Shown here: positions 32,448 through 42,219 of the stretch, piece by piece
Layout: each line of letters starts with the position of its first letter
Position numbering within the stretch: the stretch's first letter is position 1
Assembly (NCBI RefSeq): GCF_947507565.1
Contig: NC_089179.1
Span: 2,807,747-2,871,746 of the forward strand
Source of the DNA: Oscarella lobularis
Lineage: Eukaryota; Porifera; Homoscleromorpha; Homosclerophorida; Oscarellidae
Length of the DNA stretch: 64,000 bases
Reading direction: 5' to 3'
Notes under the pieces: generated by a model
What the model was told of the DNA's origin: nothing
Database searches by the model: none
Seen by the model: the letters and a program-made list of their open reading frames with translations, nothing else
Program-made: the position numbers and the translations under genes

Positions 32448-33162
32448 TTATGCCGGCCGGCACTGTACTCCCTGAGAGCCTTTTATTTTAATTTCCTCTT
32501 TGATGTTTTCTGAAAGAGGAAGATGTGCCAAAGAATCCTTTTCTTGGTCGTCGCCAGTGTGGTGGGGGAGGTACCAAACTCGAACAGTTCCTTCTTTTGA
32601 AAAAGTGGCCGTCAATCGAGCTAGGCAGACTCCATTGATTTTCACCGACTCCCTCATTGCCTTTCCAGGACGTTTCTGGTCGGTTTTCCGTTTCTTCCAG
32701 GTGTTCTTCTGAGCTTCACCGCCACGACTACACACAAAGTACTTCACGGTTTTGTCCTTTATCACTATACACAGTATGTATTAATAAAAGTCAATTATCT
32801 CCAGCATTGTAACTGTTTGCCTTTATCAGACGTCTCCTTTTTATAGTGGCATCGGCTGGAGCTCTCGACAGAGGCTTTCCAAGACAGAAATTCATCAGAA
32901 TTTCGTTTCTCACACCTACAGAAAGAACACATGAAGGCCGATATTACTTTTAATCTGCTTTGTCTAGATCGTTATCGTGCTCTTTGACCGAATGGGTCAC
33001 TAAATCAGCGACTCGGCAGAACGACGTGTTTTTGCAGCCAAGATGACAGGTAAACCGCCCCGAGGAGAAGGCCTGGAGGTCGTGGGCCGTTCGTCGGTGG
33101 AGATTGAGAGCTTTTGTTCTCTTGTACGAGCGATAGCACCGATCGCAAGCGTTGGACATCAC
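32448..33162 (-). CDS. C2H2 zinc-finger plus FAR1/SWIM-like DNA-binding protein (partial)
   Basis: The first exon (33162, MMSNACDRCYRSYKRTKALN) holds two C2H2-type fingers: CDRC...HRRTAH and CHLGC...VTHSVKEH. A middle segment at about 32905-32790 has KRNSDEFLSWKASVESSSRC, the F-x-S-x-E/D-F-x-x-WK pattern seen before FAR1-like domains. The last exon (32765-32448, after an acceptor-like GTATAG) reads TVKYFVCSRGGE, VKINGVCLARLTATFSKEGT and a YLPHHTGD...HLPLSENIKEEI tail, the N-terminal DNA-binding domain of MULE/FAR1-type proteins. The exon 1 frame reaches TAA before a donor, so either splicing differs from my model or the gene is damaged. The MULE catalytic core is absent. Confidence 0.5.
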
Positions 33163-33345
33163 TTAGCCAGGAAAGCCCGCGTAACGACGTAGTGACGTAG
33201 GTCGCGTGAATGTCTCGCGCGTGCTGTGCGTATTCTGGCACGTGCAAAACCACATGTACACACATTAATATCAAATTCATTCCATTTCTTGATATAACAG
33301 GATTCGTACGGGGCAGAATAATTTCGTACTTGCTTAGAAAAGAGC

Positions 33346-33618
33346 CTAAAGTAAGATCTTCAAGTACGAAGTGGGCTGATCGACACCTTCGACGAGGTCT
33401 GGTTCTGAATCGGAGTCAGACGCAGTTTCATCGTCCTTTTCAGCAGGCTTTCGTTTCGGTGAGCTGTCTTGCGTGCTCCATAAACCGAGAATGGTAGATT
33501 GTCGCTTTGCTATCTTCCGGGATAACACTCCCCCGCGCGCTATTTACAGCACCTACTCTTAAGAAAAATTTTGTGTGGGCCTGGCCTACCCGGGCCCACC
33601 CACTGGTTACGCCACTGG
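33346..33618 (-). mobile_element. 5' end of a hAT-like element
   Basis: Reading the minus strand from 33618, the sequence begins CAGTGGCGTAACCAGTGGGT, an end typical of invertebrate hAT elements, with GTGTGAGA outside it as the possible 8-bp target site. About 90 bp inside, an open frame (33528-33346) starts near KRQSTILGLWS, then has an acidic SDSDSEPD region, resembling the N-terminus of KIAA1586/ZMYM-type hAT transposases. No second end or catalytic part was found, so the copy is truncated. Confidence 0.45.
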
Positions 33619-34079
33619 TGTGAGATAGATCGTGCGCGGTCGAATTCTAGAACATGAAAATTCGCCGAAATGAACGTTAGAGTGGACGACGACAGATCTT
33701 TACTGATCGAGATTTTCAACTGAGGTCTGACAGCCAGCGTAGAAACAGAGATCGCAGACGTCATGCTTGGGGAGTTGCTTAGGGGGATTTTCACGCAAGG
33801 AAAACGCATGCGCCGACGGAACGGCCCCCTTTCGGAAAACGCCACTAGATCGACGGTTTATGCTGCAATGCCGTCGAAGTTTGATCTCATGCATTGCTGA
33901 AAACAGCCCGAATGGATCGAAAAGTCACAGTGCCATCGTTTCCAATCGAAGACGTCTACTTGCGTGAAGCCTTCTAAAAGACAAACAATACGCGAACGTG
34001 TTACATGCAGGCTAGAATGGTTAGATACACATACAAAGAGTGCACCTTCGATATTCTGTTTCTCTTCTACGTCGCAGTA

Positions 34080-35699
34080 GGAACGCTGAGCCAATGTCGC
34101 CAATAGCTGTTCAGGAAAATTCCATCTAGGTCCCTCTGCTGTCGAAGCTGGCGAAATTGATCGAGCTTCGGATATCGATTGGTGACAATTTCCTGAGGAG
34201 TGAACATGGCATCGTCTTGAAGAGGAAAAGTCTTTCTTTAGTGCAGACGAAAGGGGATGCCGTTGTCCTTGAGCACCGTCCACATGGGTCCAAAGAGCTC
34301 GCGAAAGTCACCCTTATTATAAACAAACCAATGGGGATCGACTCGAAAGACGCCCTCACTCCACTCGTCATCACCACTGGAATACGACATACTCAACCAT
34401 GCGAACTCTTCGTAGCGTATAGCTCAATGCAGTTATTGCCCGTTTTCTTCAAAACATTCCGTCTCCTATGATTTTACTGAAGTAGTCGCGAAGAGAAGAT
34501 GTAGCTTTCGTGGCTTGAGACAGCGGTATCCACATCTCGCTCCACATGACGGGAACGATGACGTCATCGGAGGAATTATCCATTGGCAAGCCGGCGTAAC
34601 TGTAGTCCTGGAACTGCACCTCTTTGCCGACTTCGTTGAGAAGTGCAATGGCTGTATTCGTAACCAAAGGCAGGAAGAGGGCTCTCGTAATGGGGCTAAC
34701 GGTGTCGATCAATCCAGTCACAATTGTTAGGACGATGTCATTGCCCTTTGTTCAGCAACTTAGCGATGCCTTCTGCCTTACAGTTAGGCAATTCGTACTC
34801 TTTCGACAGATACTTGGTCATCACCTTCTTGAATTGTTGCTCCTTGCTCTCGCCGATGCTTCGAACCTCGGCCATGTCTTGAATATTACCCAGCGCGGTC
34901 ATCAGATAGGAATAGAGCATCAGGATCTCGGGGTCCGGAAAGACGGCAAAGGGAATTGGCTCGAAGTCCGACGTAGGACTGATCTGCTTAGCTTGCCAGA
35001 TTTGCGTTCGACCCTCCCCTTGGGGCCACCAAATAATGCGAGCGTACTCGGCGGCCTTGAGAAAATTCGTCAAGGCCAATTTTCCCTTCGGGGACGAATC
35101 GTAAAGCTTGCACGTTACCCTGCGCATTGAAGGTAAGTGACCCGCCCGCGGATCCGGTGCAGAGAAAACCGGCCACAGTCTGATGCGAGATGCCGCCGAG
35201 GCTTTCCAGTGCGAGACCCTTCACGTGGAGTTGATGAAGAAGACTGTTCTCGAGAATTCTCCTGATCGCGTCCGAGGTGGATTCCCGATTGAACTGGCAC
35301 TCTCTTTGTCGTTTCGTCGAGGGAGACAATTTCGTCGTAGCGATCGAGAACCCTGTTGACGTTGGCTTCCGGAGCGGCCGCTGGGACGTCGACTTCGTCG
35401 ATGACACATGCGTCGGTGAAGGTCGCCTGGGGCATGGAGTGACCCGATCCTCGCTCAAGAACTTGACAGGCGTTTGCTCTCGCGTAATTGACGAGGATAA
35501 TGATGTCCGCTTCGCTTTCGGGGTGATAGTTGTTTCGGTCTCGGTGAATGCCAGGCACAGACATAGTTGCAAACAAACGTTGTCTTCCGTCGTGCGAGAA
35601 CTGTGGCAAATGCAGTGGAGCAACAGAATTTACGACATGTCGAAGTTCCGATTTGATTATGGTAAGAACCGCGTTCACCAATGACATTTTTCTGGGCAT
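34080..35699 (-). pseudogene. FAD-linked oxidase of the ALO type, internally deleted
   Basis: The FAD-binding half shows PESEADIIILVNYARANACQ, ERGSGHSMPQATF and, after a one-base shift near 35245, LALESLGGISHQTVAGFLCT with GSAGGSL. The C-terminal half follows directly: NFLKAAEYARIIWWPQGEG and VFPDPEILMLYSYLM (about 35080-34890), then DDEWSEGVFRVDPHWFVYNK and DGIFLNSYWRHWL (about 34340-34090). These are the landmarks of D-arabinono-1,4-lactone/alditol oxidase-type enzymes, which oxidise sugar lactones or polyols with O2. The linking catalytic segment between GGSL...RFVPEG and the YARIIWWPQ block is missing, and a TAA replaces the Trp expected after RLH. It is a host-gene pseudogene, or a fast-decaying acquired gene. 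Confidence 0.6.
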
Positions 35700-36469
35700 T
35701 CGAGAAAAGACCCTAATTGGAGCCCAATTGCTCCGTATCTGTTATTTATTGACATTCGATTGCGGGGTCTAATCAGCGATGATCAGGTAACCGGTCTTCG
35801 CCTCGCCTTCGCGTCACGTTCACAACATATCCGGGTCACGTATACACTTTTGACGCTCACGTTAGTCACTGCTTTCTGGCGTCAACCCCACAACCTTTAA
35901 TGGCCATGGACTTCCGATGCACGCCGCCCTTTGAATTCGGCTGATTCGACGCACTTCCGGGCCACGTACACCTCTTCCGGCTCTCCCGACTCGCGTATTG
36001 ATTGCTTTTTTTGGGTATCGTACACAAACGCAACACGCTATCCGTTCGGGAACTGGCGAGTTGCTACGAAATAATGTCGTTGAATTAGCCGCACTAGAAA
36101 GCTACTACGTAGGTAGCATATAAATATCCTGAAAATAATCCTCTTTTCCCAAGTTCTACACGTAAAACCACGTACATTATGAGCATCAACGGGAATTCTT
36201 AACCCTCCGACATGCGCTATCAATAAGTACCACATTTCTTTTAGGAACCTCCCATCGTCTCGTGCACCTTAAAACAAGGCTTTTAGAAGAAACATTACCA
36301 GTCATTAGAATATACATCTCTATGCGTGCTTTATGGAAGGCATTGACCAGCCTGTGCTGCACGAGACTTGAGCAATGGGAGAGTGAAGGGAGGTTCATAA
36401 ATAAGGCGGGTACTTATTTACCAGATGTCGCATAATATGAAGTACAGGTAAGACTACCTACTACGTCAT

Positions 36470-37190
36470 ATTAAAGGCGAGATTCTTCAAAAACAGCGGT
36501 ATCTTCTTGTGACGACTTTGCATTGCTCCAAACCTCTGATTGAGGACTCCAGGCTTGATCACTCTCAACGTCACAGTTTTTATCCGAGTCGCCACAGGCG
36601 CATTCCAACTCATTGTATTTTTGAAGCAGAAGAGACAGCTGTTTAATAAGACTTTTGAAAGAGGGACGGCTTTCGGGTTTCGTGTTCCAGCACTGACACA
36701 TAATGTCAAATCTTCATAGCAGAAATTAGTGATATTTGTACGCACAAAACAATGTGTACAGCTTATCTGTGAAATGCTGCGGCTTTTCGAGACGAGTACC
36801 ATTCAGCAGCTCACGCAGATGATCTTCATTGGCTATCGCTGGGTACGGATAAGTTCTTCTATAAATCTCATAGATTATCCCAGCTGGAGGGAGTTAGCAC
36901 TGTACCTAAAGTACAGATTTCCCAAAGACAGACGCCAAACGACCGCCTAAACATAGCAACGACTCAGATAGATCTCTGCACTGACTTCTATAGCTATATG
37001 TACACGTCGGTAAATTTGCTGAATTTGCGATAATTGATGGCTTCAGTTGCCATCCAGCGGAGAGGAAGGGACGCCGAATTTTTGAGTGTAGATTTCGTCG
37101 AGGTAAATGGATCTCGTCAAGCCAAAGTCGGATACTTTAATGGGCAAGAGTCGCAATTGTACGTGATGTTTCCTTTCTCCGGCCTTTTCA
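36470..37190 (-). pseudogene. Receptor-type tyrosine kinase, C-terminal catalytic fragment
   Basis: Minus strand, in order: LPIKVSDFGLTRSIYLDEIY with the DFG motif (about 37150-37090), LRWMATEAINYRKFSKFTD (activation segment end, about 37065-37010), SFGVCLWEICTL (about 36945-36910), YPYPAIANEDHLRELLNGTR and LEKPQHFTDKL, then FDIMCQCWNTKPESRPSFKS (about 36700) and an acidic tail. GT-AG introns of about 50 bp separate most blocks. A one-base frame change before RWMATE, a W-to-R change in the DVWSFG motif and an out-of-phase junction before YPYP suggest a dead copy. No ATP-binding lobe is present; an interspersed repeat begins just beyond 37190. Confidence 0.65.
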
Positions 37191-37500
37191 GCGGCTTGTT
37201 GGTGGCCCGACTCTTACAGCTGGCTCGAATGGTATAGTATGATAAGAATTTAAAAATATTATTATTATTTACTAAATTTCCAAATTACTCGTTTTTAAAA
37301 ATCCGTAGTTGGTTTTATAGACAGGTAACGCATTTGCCAACCTTTAGTATCGTTCTGCAATTGTCGCCCTTTTACTTGCGAAGCATACAGTCCAACCGCT
37401 TCTGCACGTGTTTATTGAAGATTCGTTTGCGGATCGGATAGGCTTTGACTTACGTTTGTTGCGAAGAGACAAAACCAACAAAAGAGTGTGTACCTGTCAA
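37180..37500 (+). repeat. Interspersed repeat, copy 1
   Basis: Shares with 43720-44040 the strings CGGCTTGTTGGTGG, AATTGTCGCCCTT, CCGCTTCTGCACGTGT and TTTGCGGATSGGATAGGCTT in the same order and spacing. Both copies end near T/A-rich simple sequence. Could be a SINE or the 3' end of a non-LTR element. Confidence 0.55.
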
Positions 37501-37695
37501 TAAAAAAATAAACATATTTAATTTTTAATTTACTTATACCGCAGATTCTACTTTGTGACAGGTTTTTCCATACGCCGTGGCTATTCGTCCTGAAGCAGGA
37601 CGATTACGTCAGATGCTATTCGTCCTGATGGTAGCGCACTTTAGGTCATGTTCTAGAGAGCATGCGTAGTCGACAGCTCTTCGAACTTAGCTGCC

Positions 37696-38805
37696 ATGAT
37701 GTCCCACAGCAACGCGGAATGTGACAGGGAAGCGGAATCAGTCTCTTTTGTCGTAGGCGATGCTTTTGATTCGTTCGATGAGTTGAATGCAACGATGAAG
37801 AAGTACGAAGAGTGCCGATCGGTCCAAATGACGCGTCGGGACAGTTATCTTTTGAAATCGGTGAAAATTCGTGTTCCGAAAAAGATGGAGAAGGCTAACG
37901 AACGGCTCAAATACTACTATTTAAAGTACACATGTTCCTTCGGAGGAAAGCCGTATCGATCGGAAGGAAAAGGAAAAAGGCGCCGACAAACGTACGCAGG
38001 GCGTCATCCGGGAATTGTTTCATTAGTTATTGCATCTTTGCAGCACTTTCAAGCGTGACTGCGGAGCGTTCATAAAGTTTTCATTTTCTCCTGATGGACA
38101 GCAACTGATTGTTTCAAACATTTGCGAAGATCACAATCACGATATGGACAAGGTTGTAAATCATTAATGACGTTAAACTATCCAATTTCAATCTATTTTA
38201 GGAGTTGTTTAGGCATCTTCCTTCCCAGAGAAAGCTGTCTGCATGTGAAAGGAAAGAAGCGCAAGAGCTGCTTTCACTAAAAGCAAACAAAAAGCTTGTG
38301 CAGCAGCATCTATCAAAAGCTACTGGAAAAGTAGTTACTTTAAAGGACCTAAGCAACGTAAGAGAATCCCGAACCCGTGTGGACTTGGAGTCCGCTATTA
38401 GCCGTCTGAGGGACATTGAAGGTATGCGTTTGACAGAGTATTTGTAGGGATGCCATTCTTTTGTGTAGGGTCTGTTGTTAAAGTATTTACCAAGTCCGAA
38501 AATGAATTTACTGGTCTTTTTTTCAAGATGGGACTATGAGGTCATGCTTTTCGGCTTTTCCTGAGGTTCTTTTTCTTGATGCAACGTATAAGCTTAATAA
38601 TCGCCGGATGCCTGTGTATTTGTTTCTGTCAATTGATGGGGACTGGCAGAGCGAGGTTGTCTCAGTATGGATCACGGAAGATGAAACAAAAGCAGCATTA
38701 GAAGCAATGGTTAACTGCTTCAAGAAAGCAAATCCAAGGTGGGAGGCTACAGCAGTTATTATGACAGACAAGGACATGACATCTCGAGATGTCTTAAGGA
38801 GATGA
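37696..38805 (+). CDS. ZSWIM/MULE-like protein (spliced, 3'-truncated)
   Basis: Exons 37696-37991, 38044-38152, 38202-38421 and from 38469 are joined by short GT-AG introns; the first three junctions keep phase. Exon 1: FDSFDELNATMKKYEECRSV and CSFGGKPYRSEGKGKRRR, a FAR1/ZSWIM-type DNA-binding N-terminus. Exon 2: RDCGAFIKFSFSPDGQQLIV and CEDHNHDMDK with His/Cys ligands. Exon 4 encodes the start of the MULE-type RNase H core: FPEVLFLDATYKLNNRRMPV (first Asp), WITEDETKAALEAMVNCF and VIMTDKDMTSRDVL (second Asp). A seven-T run at 38517-38523 holds a one-base shift relative to the conserved frame, and homology stops soon after 38800. ZSWIM1/3 are domesticated relatives; this may be a domesticated gene or an element remnant. 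Confidence 0.65.
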
Positions 38806-39616
38806 CCCGGAAGACTGCCTTTCATCTACATTTCAATTTTATAGAATAATTTGTACGACGCCTCAGGCAAATGGAAAAGGCAGCCGCGATCAATCCTTTC
38901 AATCCAAGCTGTTGTGTAATCGATAAAAGTGTAGTCGTACTCCGACGATCGCAAGAAATCTCATTTGCCGGTACTTTCAATTCTCTAAGGCACTGAGCTT
39001 TCATGATGCCCTGCTCCGTATTATTTGCATTGTAGCGTCTGAGGAGCTTGAAAGAAATGTATCCTCATGCGTACCGCAGCGCGTTTTCTTCGTCAATCGC
39101 CAGAAGGGTGTCGTCGGTGCGCGGGAAGACCCTTCATCGTGTTCCTCGATCCTCTCTAAAACAAGATCTTCTGACTTGCAGTCTGTGACACTAGATGATC
39201 AGATGATTCAACTCCTGTCACGCGCATAAGCTCTTTCCACAAATGAGGTAGCTGGCTCAAACTCACTCAGAGAGTCGAAAAAAGTCTCTTTCTTCTTGTT
39301 CCCTCTGTGCTATCGTGATACCAAGTGAGTGTATTTCGGTATATGTCGTGTATATATGTATATGTTACACAACTACGGCGAGTGGGATACAGTAGAACCT
39401 CTTATAACGGACCCTCTCAGGGGCGGACCACTCTATACAACGGACGGATATTGGTGTACACATATTTTTACCATACGTTTCAGTACATCGACGACCTCCG
39501 AGGAGCGGACTCTCCCAATTCCGGACAGCGGACACGCAGTGATCCGCAAAGAACTAACCTTTAACTATTTTACTCCCCAAAGCGGACACCGGACATTTCG
39601 TTTGGTCCAAATGTAG

Positions 39617-40015
39617 TTACAGTTGCCCTCTATCGCGGAGGGACGCAAACACAGTGCTAGCACGGTCGGTATAACGTTTTGGTCCGTATAATTTGTACTT
39701 GCAAGGAACTTCCAACCCGTATCCTCCTCCTCGGTTGACTTTAGCTCCCGTGACTTCTACTGTGCCCTTGTTGGAGCCTCTTTGGAGGAAGGACGACATA
39801 ACTGGGGCCAGATTGTATGGAACATGGCCAACCACATCGCCGCCTTTCATTACGGACACTGCACACTTATCTTTGGGATTATTTGGCTCCCTTTGAAGTA
39901 GCAGCATCTCTCCGACGACCGGTTTCCACCTATCCATATACTGGTGGTATTCTCGTACAAATGAATTTATTTCCACGACATCTAGATCGGATTGAGCTGT
40001 GGGTTGACTGGCCAT
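39617..40015 (-). CDS. HIRAN-domain protein encoded inside a Tigger transposon
   Basis: This is a complete 132-residue frame, ATG 40015 to TAA 39617. It reads FVREYHQYMDRWKPVVGEML then LLQREPNNPKDKCAVSVMKG, VVGHVPYNLAPVMSSFLQRG and VNRGGGYGLEVPCKYKLYGP. The order G-E-x-L-x-x-x-R-E-x-x-N-x-x-D-x-x-A-V followed by x-G-H-V-P and F-L-x-R-G is that of the HIRAN fold, best known from HLTF where it binds 3' single-stranded DNA ends. The gene is transcribed divergently from the transposase across 65 bp, so a shared promoter is likely. It has no stops and no other domain. A role in handling or finding DNA ends during transposition is inference. Confidence 0.8.
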   Translation of the reverse strand: MASQPTAQSDLDVVEINSFVREYHQYMDRWKPVVGEMLLLQREPNNPKDKCAVSVMKGGDVVGHVPYNLAPVMSSFLQRGSNKGTVEVTGAKVNRGGGYGLEVPCKYKLYGPKRYTDRASTVFASLRDRGQL

Positions 40016-40080
40016 TGCAGACCTGCCTCTCGTTGTAGCGCACGTTACGACTCACGCTCCAGCCACGCTCTGGCAGAAGT
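40016..40080. promoter_or_regulatory. Putative bidirectional promoter of the Tigger element
   Basis: Only 65 bp separate the divergent start codons of the HIRAN gene and the transposase. Any 5' untranslated regions and promoter must lie here or overlap the coding ends. No TATA box is evident. Supported by arrangement only. Confidence 0.4.
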
Positions 40081-41727
40081 ATGGCCGCTCTCTCTACAAA
40101 GAAGTCTCGAACGTTTCTCTCCCTCAAGAAGAAAGTTGAAGTTATCAGAACAGCTGAGAAGGACCACTCTTTGACTTTGCGGAGTCTTGGAGAGATCTTT
40201 CAGTGGGGAAAGACGCAGATAGCCAAAATCCTTAAGAAGAAGGATTCTATTCTGTCTTTATACGAAGCAAACGCATCGAGTTCTGCACTGCACATGAGGG
40301 AATCGTTCCGCAGATCGAAGTTCGATTCTATCAATGAGGCTCTTTACCAGTGGTACCTGCTCGCCTGCTCAAGGAATATCTTCGTAGGGGGACCAATTCT
40401 TGTTGAAAAAGGAAAGGAAATAGCAAGACGTCTAGGTGTGGACGATTTCAAAGGCAGTAACGGCTGGCTTGAGAAATGGAAAAAGAGGTACAACTTGCGC
40501 CAGGTTAGAGTCTGTGGAGAATCTGGTGACGTATCTGGAGAGACAGTAGAGTCATGGAAAGAGAGACTACCTGAGATTGTAGAAGGGTTTACTGCAGAAG
40601 ACATCTGGAACATAGACGAAACAGGCTGTCTGTGGCAAGCTCTTCCCGACAAAGGATTCTGCACGAAAGGACAAGCTTGTAAAGGCGGAAAGAAAAGCAA
40701 GCTGCGAGTTACAGTAGCACTGATAGCTAATGCAGCGGGAGGGACAGAGAAGCCTGTTGTCATCTACAGGTCAGAAAAACCTCGATGCTTCAAAGGTATT
40801 GAAAAGAGCCAACTGCCTGTGCAGTATCACAATCAGCCCAACTCATGGATGACCAGCAAAATATTAGAAACAGTTTTGTCCAAACTTAACCGTAAGTTAT
40901 CCGCCCAGAAACGATCTATTCTTCTTTTCTTGGACAATGCGGGGTGTCATCCAAAGGAACTGATGTCTAAATTTACAAATATCAAAATAGTATTCCTTCC
41001 CCCAAATACAACGGCGAAATTACAACCTTTGGATCTCGGCATTATCCAGAATTTCAAAATTCACTACAGAAGTCTTCTGCTCCACTACGTCTTGGCAAAA
41101 ATCGAAGAAAGTAGTTCAGCGAAAGAGATTGTCAAATCCGTTAACGTTCTCACTGCTATACGGTGGATAGCACAGGCTTGGGATTCCGTGAAGCCGGAAA
41201 CAATCGTGAAATGTTTTAGGAAATCGGGAATGCTGAGCGAGGCCTTAGTTGCAGTTAGTCGTGAAACTGGGGATGTTTTTGATGATTTGGATTTTGAATC
41301 TGACTCAGATGCGGCGGATCATGCCCTGGAATTGAAGGAGATGATATCTCAAACATTCCCCGCCTCGCAATTCTGCTCGGCTGACGAATACGTCAATGCA
41401 GAAGATGACCTTCCAGTTTGTCGTGAATTTGATGAAGATTGGGAAAAGCAGTTCCTTGGAACAATAGCAGAAGAATTTCAGAATGAAACTGAAGATGCTG
41501 CTGACAACATGGACGACGATGACGACGAAGTTGAAGAAATCGTTTCTCCAAAAATAAAGGGGTTCAAACAGGCAATGGACTCTCTAGAAGACGTCAAAGT
41601 CTTCCTTCAACTTCAAGGATGCAGTGAAGAGGCATCTACGGTCGCTGGGCTGGTAGACAAGGTGGCGAAAATTAAAAGGAGCCGTTTACAGCAGTGCAGT
41701 ATTATGCAGTTTGTCGTGGAACAGTAA
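40081..41727 (+). CDS. Tigger (pogo-group) transposase
   Basis: 548 residues, uninterrupted, from ATG 40081 (MAALSTKKSRTFLSLKKKVE). A pipsqueak-like helix-turn-helix (VEVIRTAEKDHSLTLRSLGE, then WGKTQIAKIL) is followed by a CENP-B-type domain with SNGWLEKWKKRYNL. The DDE_1 core shows DIWNIDETGCLWQALP (first Asp), ILLFLDNAGCHP (second Asp) and FLPPNTTAKLQPLDLGII (third Asp). The C-terminal third is acidic, including a run of Asp (MDDDDDEVEE). Length and order match Tigger/TIGD proteins. With TIRs and all catalytic residues intact it could be active. It shares little sequence with the pogo-like transposase at 16954, so it is a different lineage. Confidence 0.92.
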   Translation: MAALSTKKSRTFLSLKKKVEVIRTAEKDHSLTLRSLGEIFQWGKTQIAKILKKKDSILSLYEANASSSALHMRESFRRSKFDSINEALYQWYLLACSRNIFVGGPILVEKGKEIARRLGVDDFKGSNGWLEKWKKRYNLRQVRVCGESGDVSGETVESWKERLPEIVEGFTAEDIWNIDETGCLWQALPDKGFCTKGQACKGGKKSKLRVTVALIANAAGGTEKPVVIYRSEKPRCFKGIEKSQLPVQYHNQPNSWMTSKILETVLSKLNRKLSAQKRSILLFLDNAGCHPKELMSKFTNIKIVFLPPNTTAKLQPLDLGIIQNFKIHYRSLLLHYVLAKIEESSSAKEIVKSVNVLTAIRWIAQAWDSVKPETIVKCFRKSGMLSEALVAVSRETGDVFDDLDFESDSDAADHALELKEMISQTFPASQFCSADEYVNAEDDLPVCREFDEDWEKQFLGTIAEEFQNETEDAADNMDDDDDEVEEIVSPKIKGFKQAMDSLEDVKVFLQLQGCSEEASTVAGLVDKVAKIKRSRLQQCSIMQFVVEQ

Positions 41728-41859
41728 ATTATTGTAATCCTGAGTGGGAACTAATGAATAAATGTTTCAAAAGTTGACCCCCCCAGGGGCGGACACCTCC
41801 GTACAACGGACACTAGGCTTAGCCCCAAAGTGTCCGCTGCTTGGAGGTTCTACTGTACA

Positions 41860-41936
41860 CTATTTAGAGCACGAGGGGCGGGGTTGCGGCCCGAGGCGAA
41901 GCCGAGGGCCAGACCTCGCCCGAGTGCTCTAAATAG
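41860..41936. repeat. Palindromic fold-back sequence next to the Tigger element
   Basis: CTATTTAGAGCAC (41860-41872) pairs perfectly with GTGCTCTAAATAG (41924-41936). Between them GGCCC...GGC GAA GCC...GGGCC forms a second near-perfect GC-rich hairpin (about 41889-41911). It begins 3 bp after the TA flank of the Tigger element. Could be a small fold-back MITE or an extruding structure. Confidence 0.65.
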
Positions 41937-42219
41937 CGTATCTCACGAGCATTCATAGTTGTGTAATTAGCTTATGTATTGGAACGCGATTGCGAGCCCA
42001 TCAGGAGCGCGAATTCAAACGCGATCTGGTACTTTTAACCCGGATGAGTGGTGTATACGCCGGTGTATACGCCGAAAGAGTGGTATATAGACCGGAAGAT
42101 TGGGATAACCGAGATACACCACTTCAATAATGAGCACTCCGTATTGGCTCGCAATCACGTGCCATTATATAAGAGTGCAGTAGGTGACGCATAGCGTGCT
42201 GTCCTTAGGCTATAGAGTC

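Larger units (their letters stand above)
39390..41855 (+). mobile_element. Tigger-type DNA transposon with two divergent genes
   Basis: The ends CAGTAGAACCTC (39390) and GAGGTTCTACTG (41844-41855) are inverted repeats with further partial match inside; each is flanked by TA (39388-39389 and 41856-41857). Both subterminal regions carry AGGGGCGGAC and ACAACGGAC. The 2466-bp element contains two complete frames, a HIRAN-domain protein on the minus strand (40015-39617) and the transposase on the plus strand (40081-41727), whose start codons are 65 bp apart. Almost nothing else is inside the TIRs, so the second gene looks like an integral part rather than a later insertion. Confidence 0.9.

Noticed and set aside
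35277-35684. Plus-strand frame with GVIVVSVSVNARHR
   Set aside because: Antisense to the FAD-binding part of the oxidase, which has clear motifs on the minus strand.
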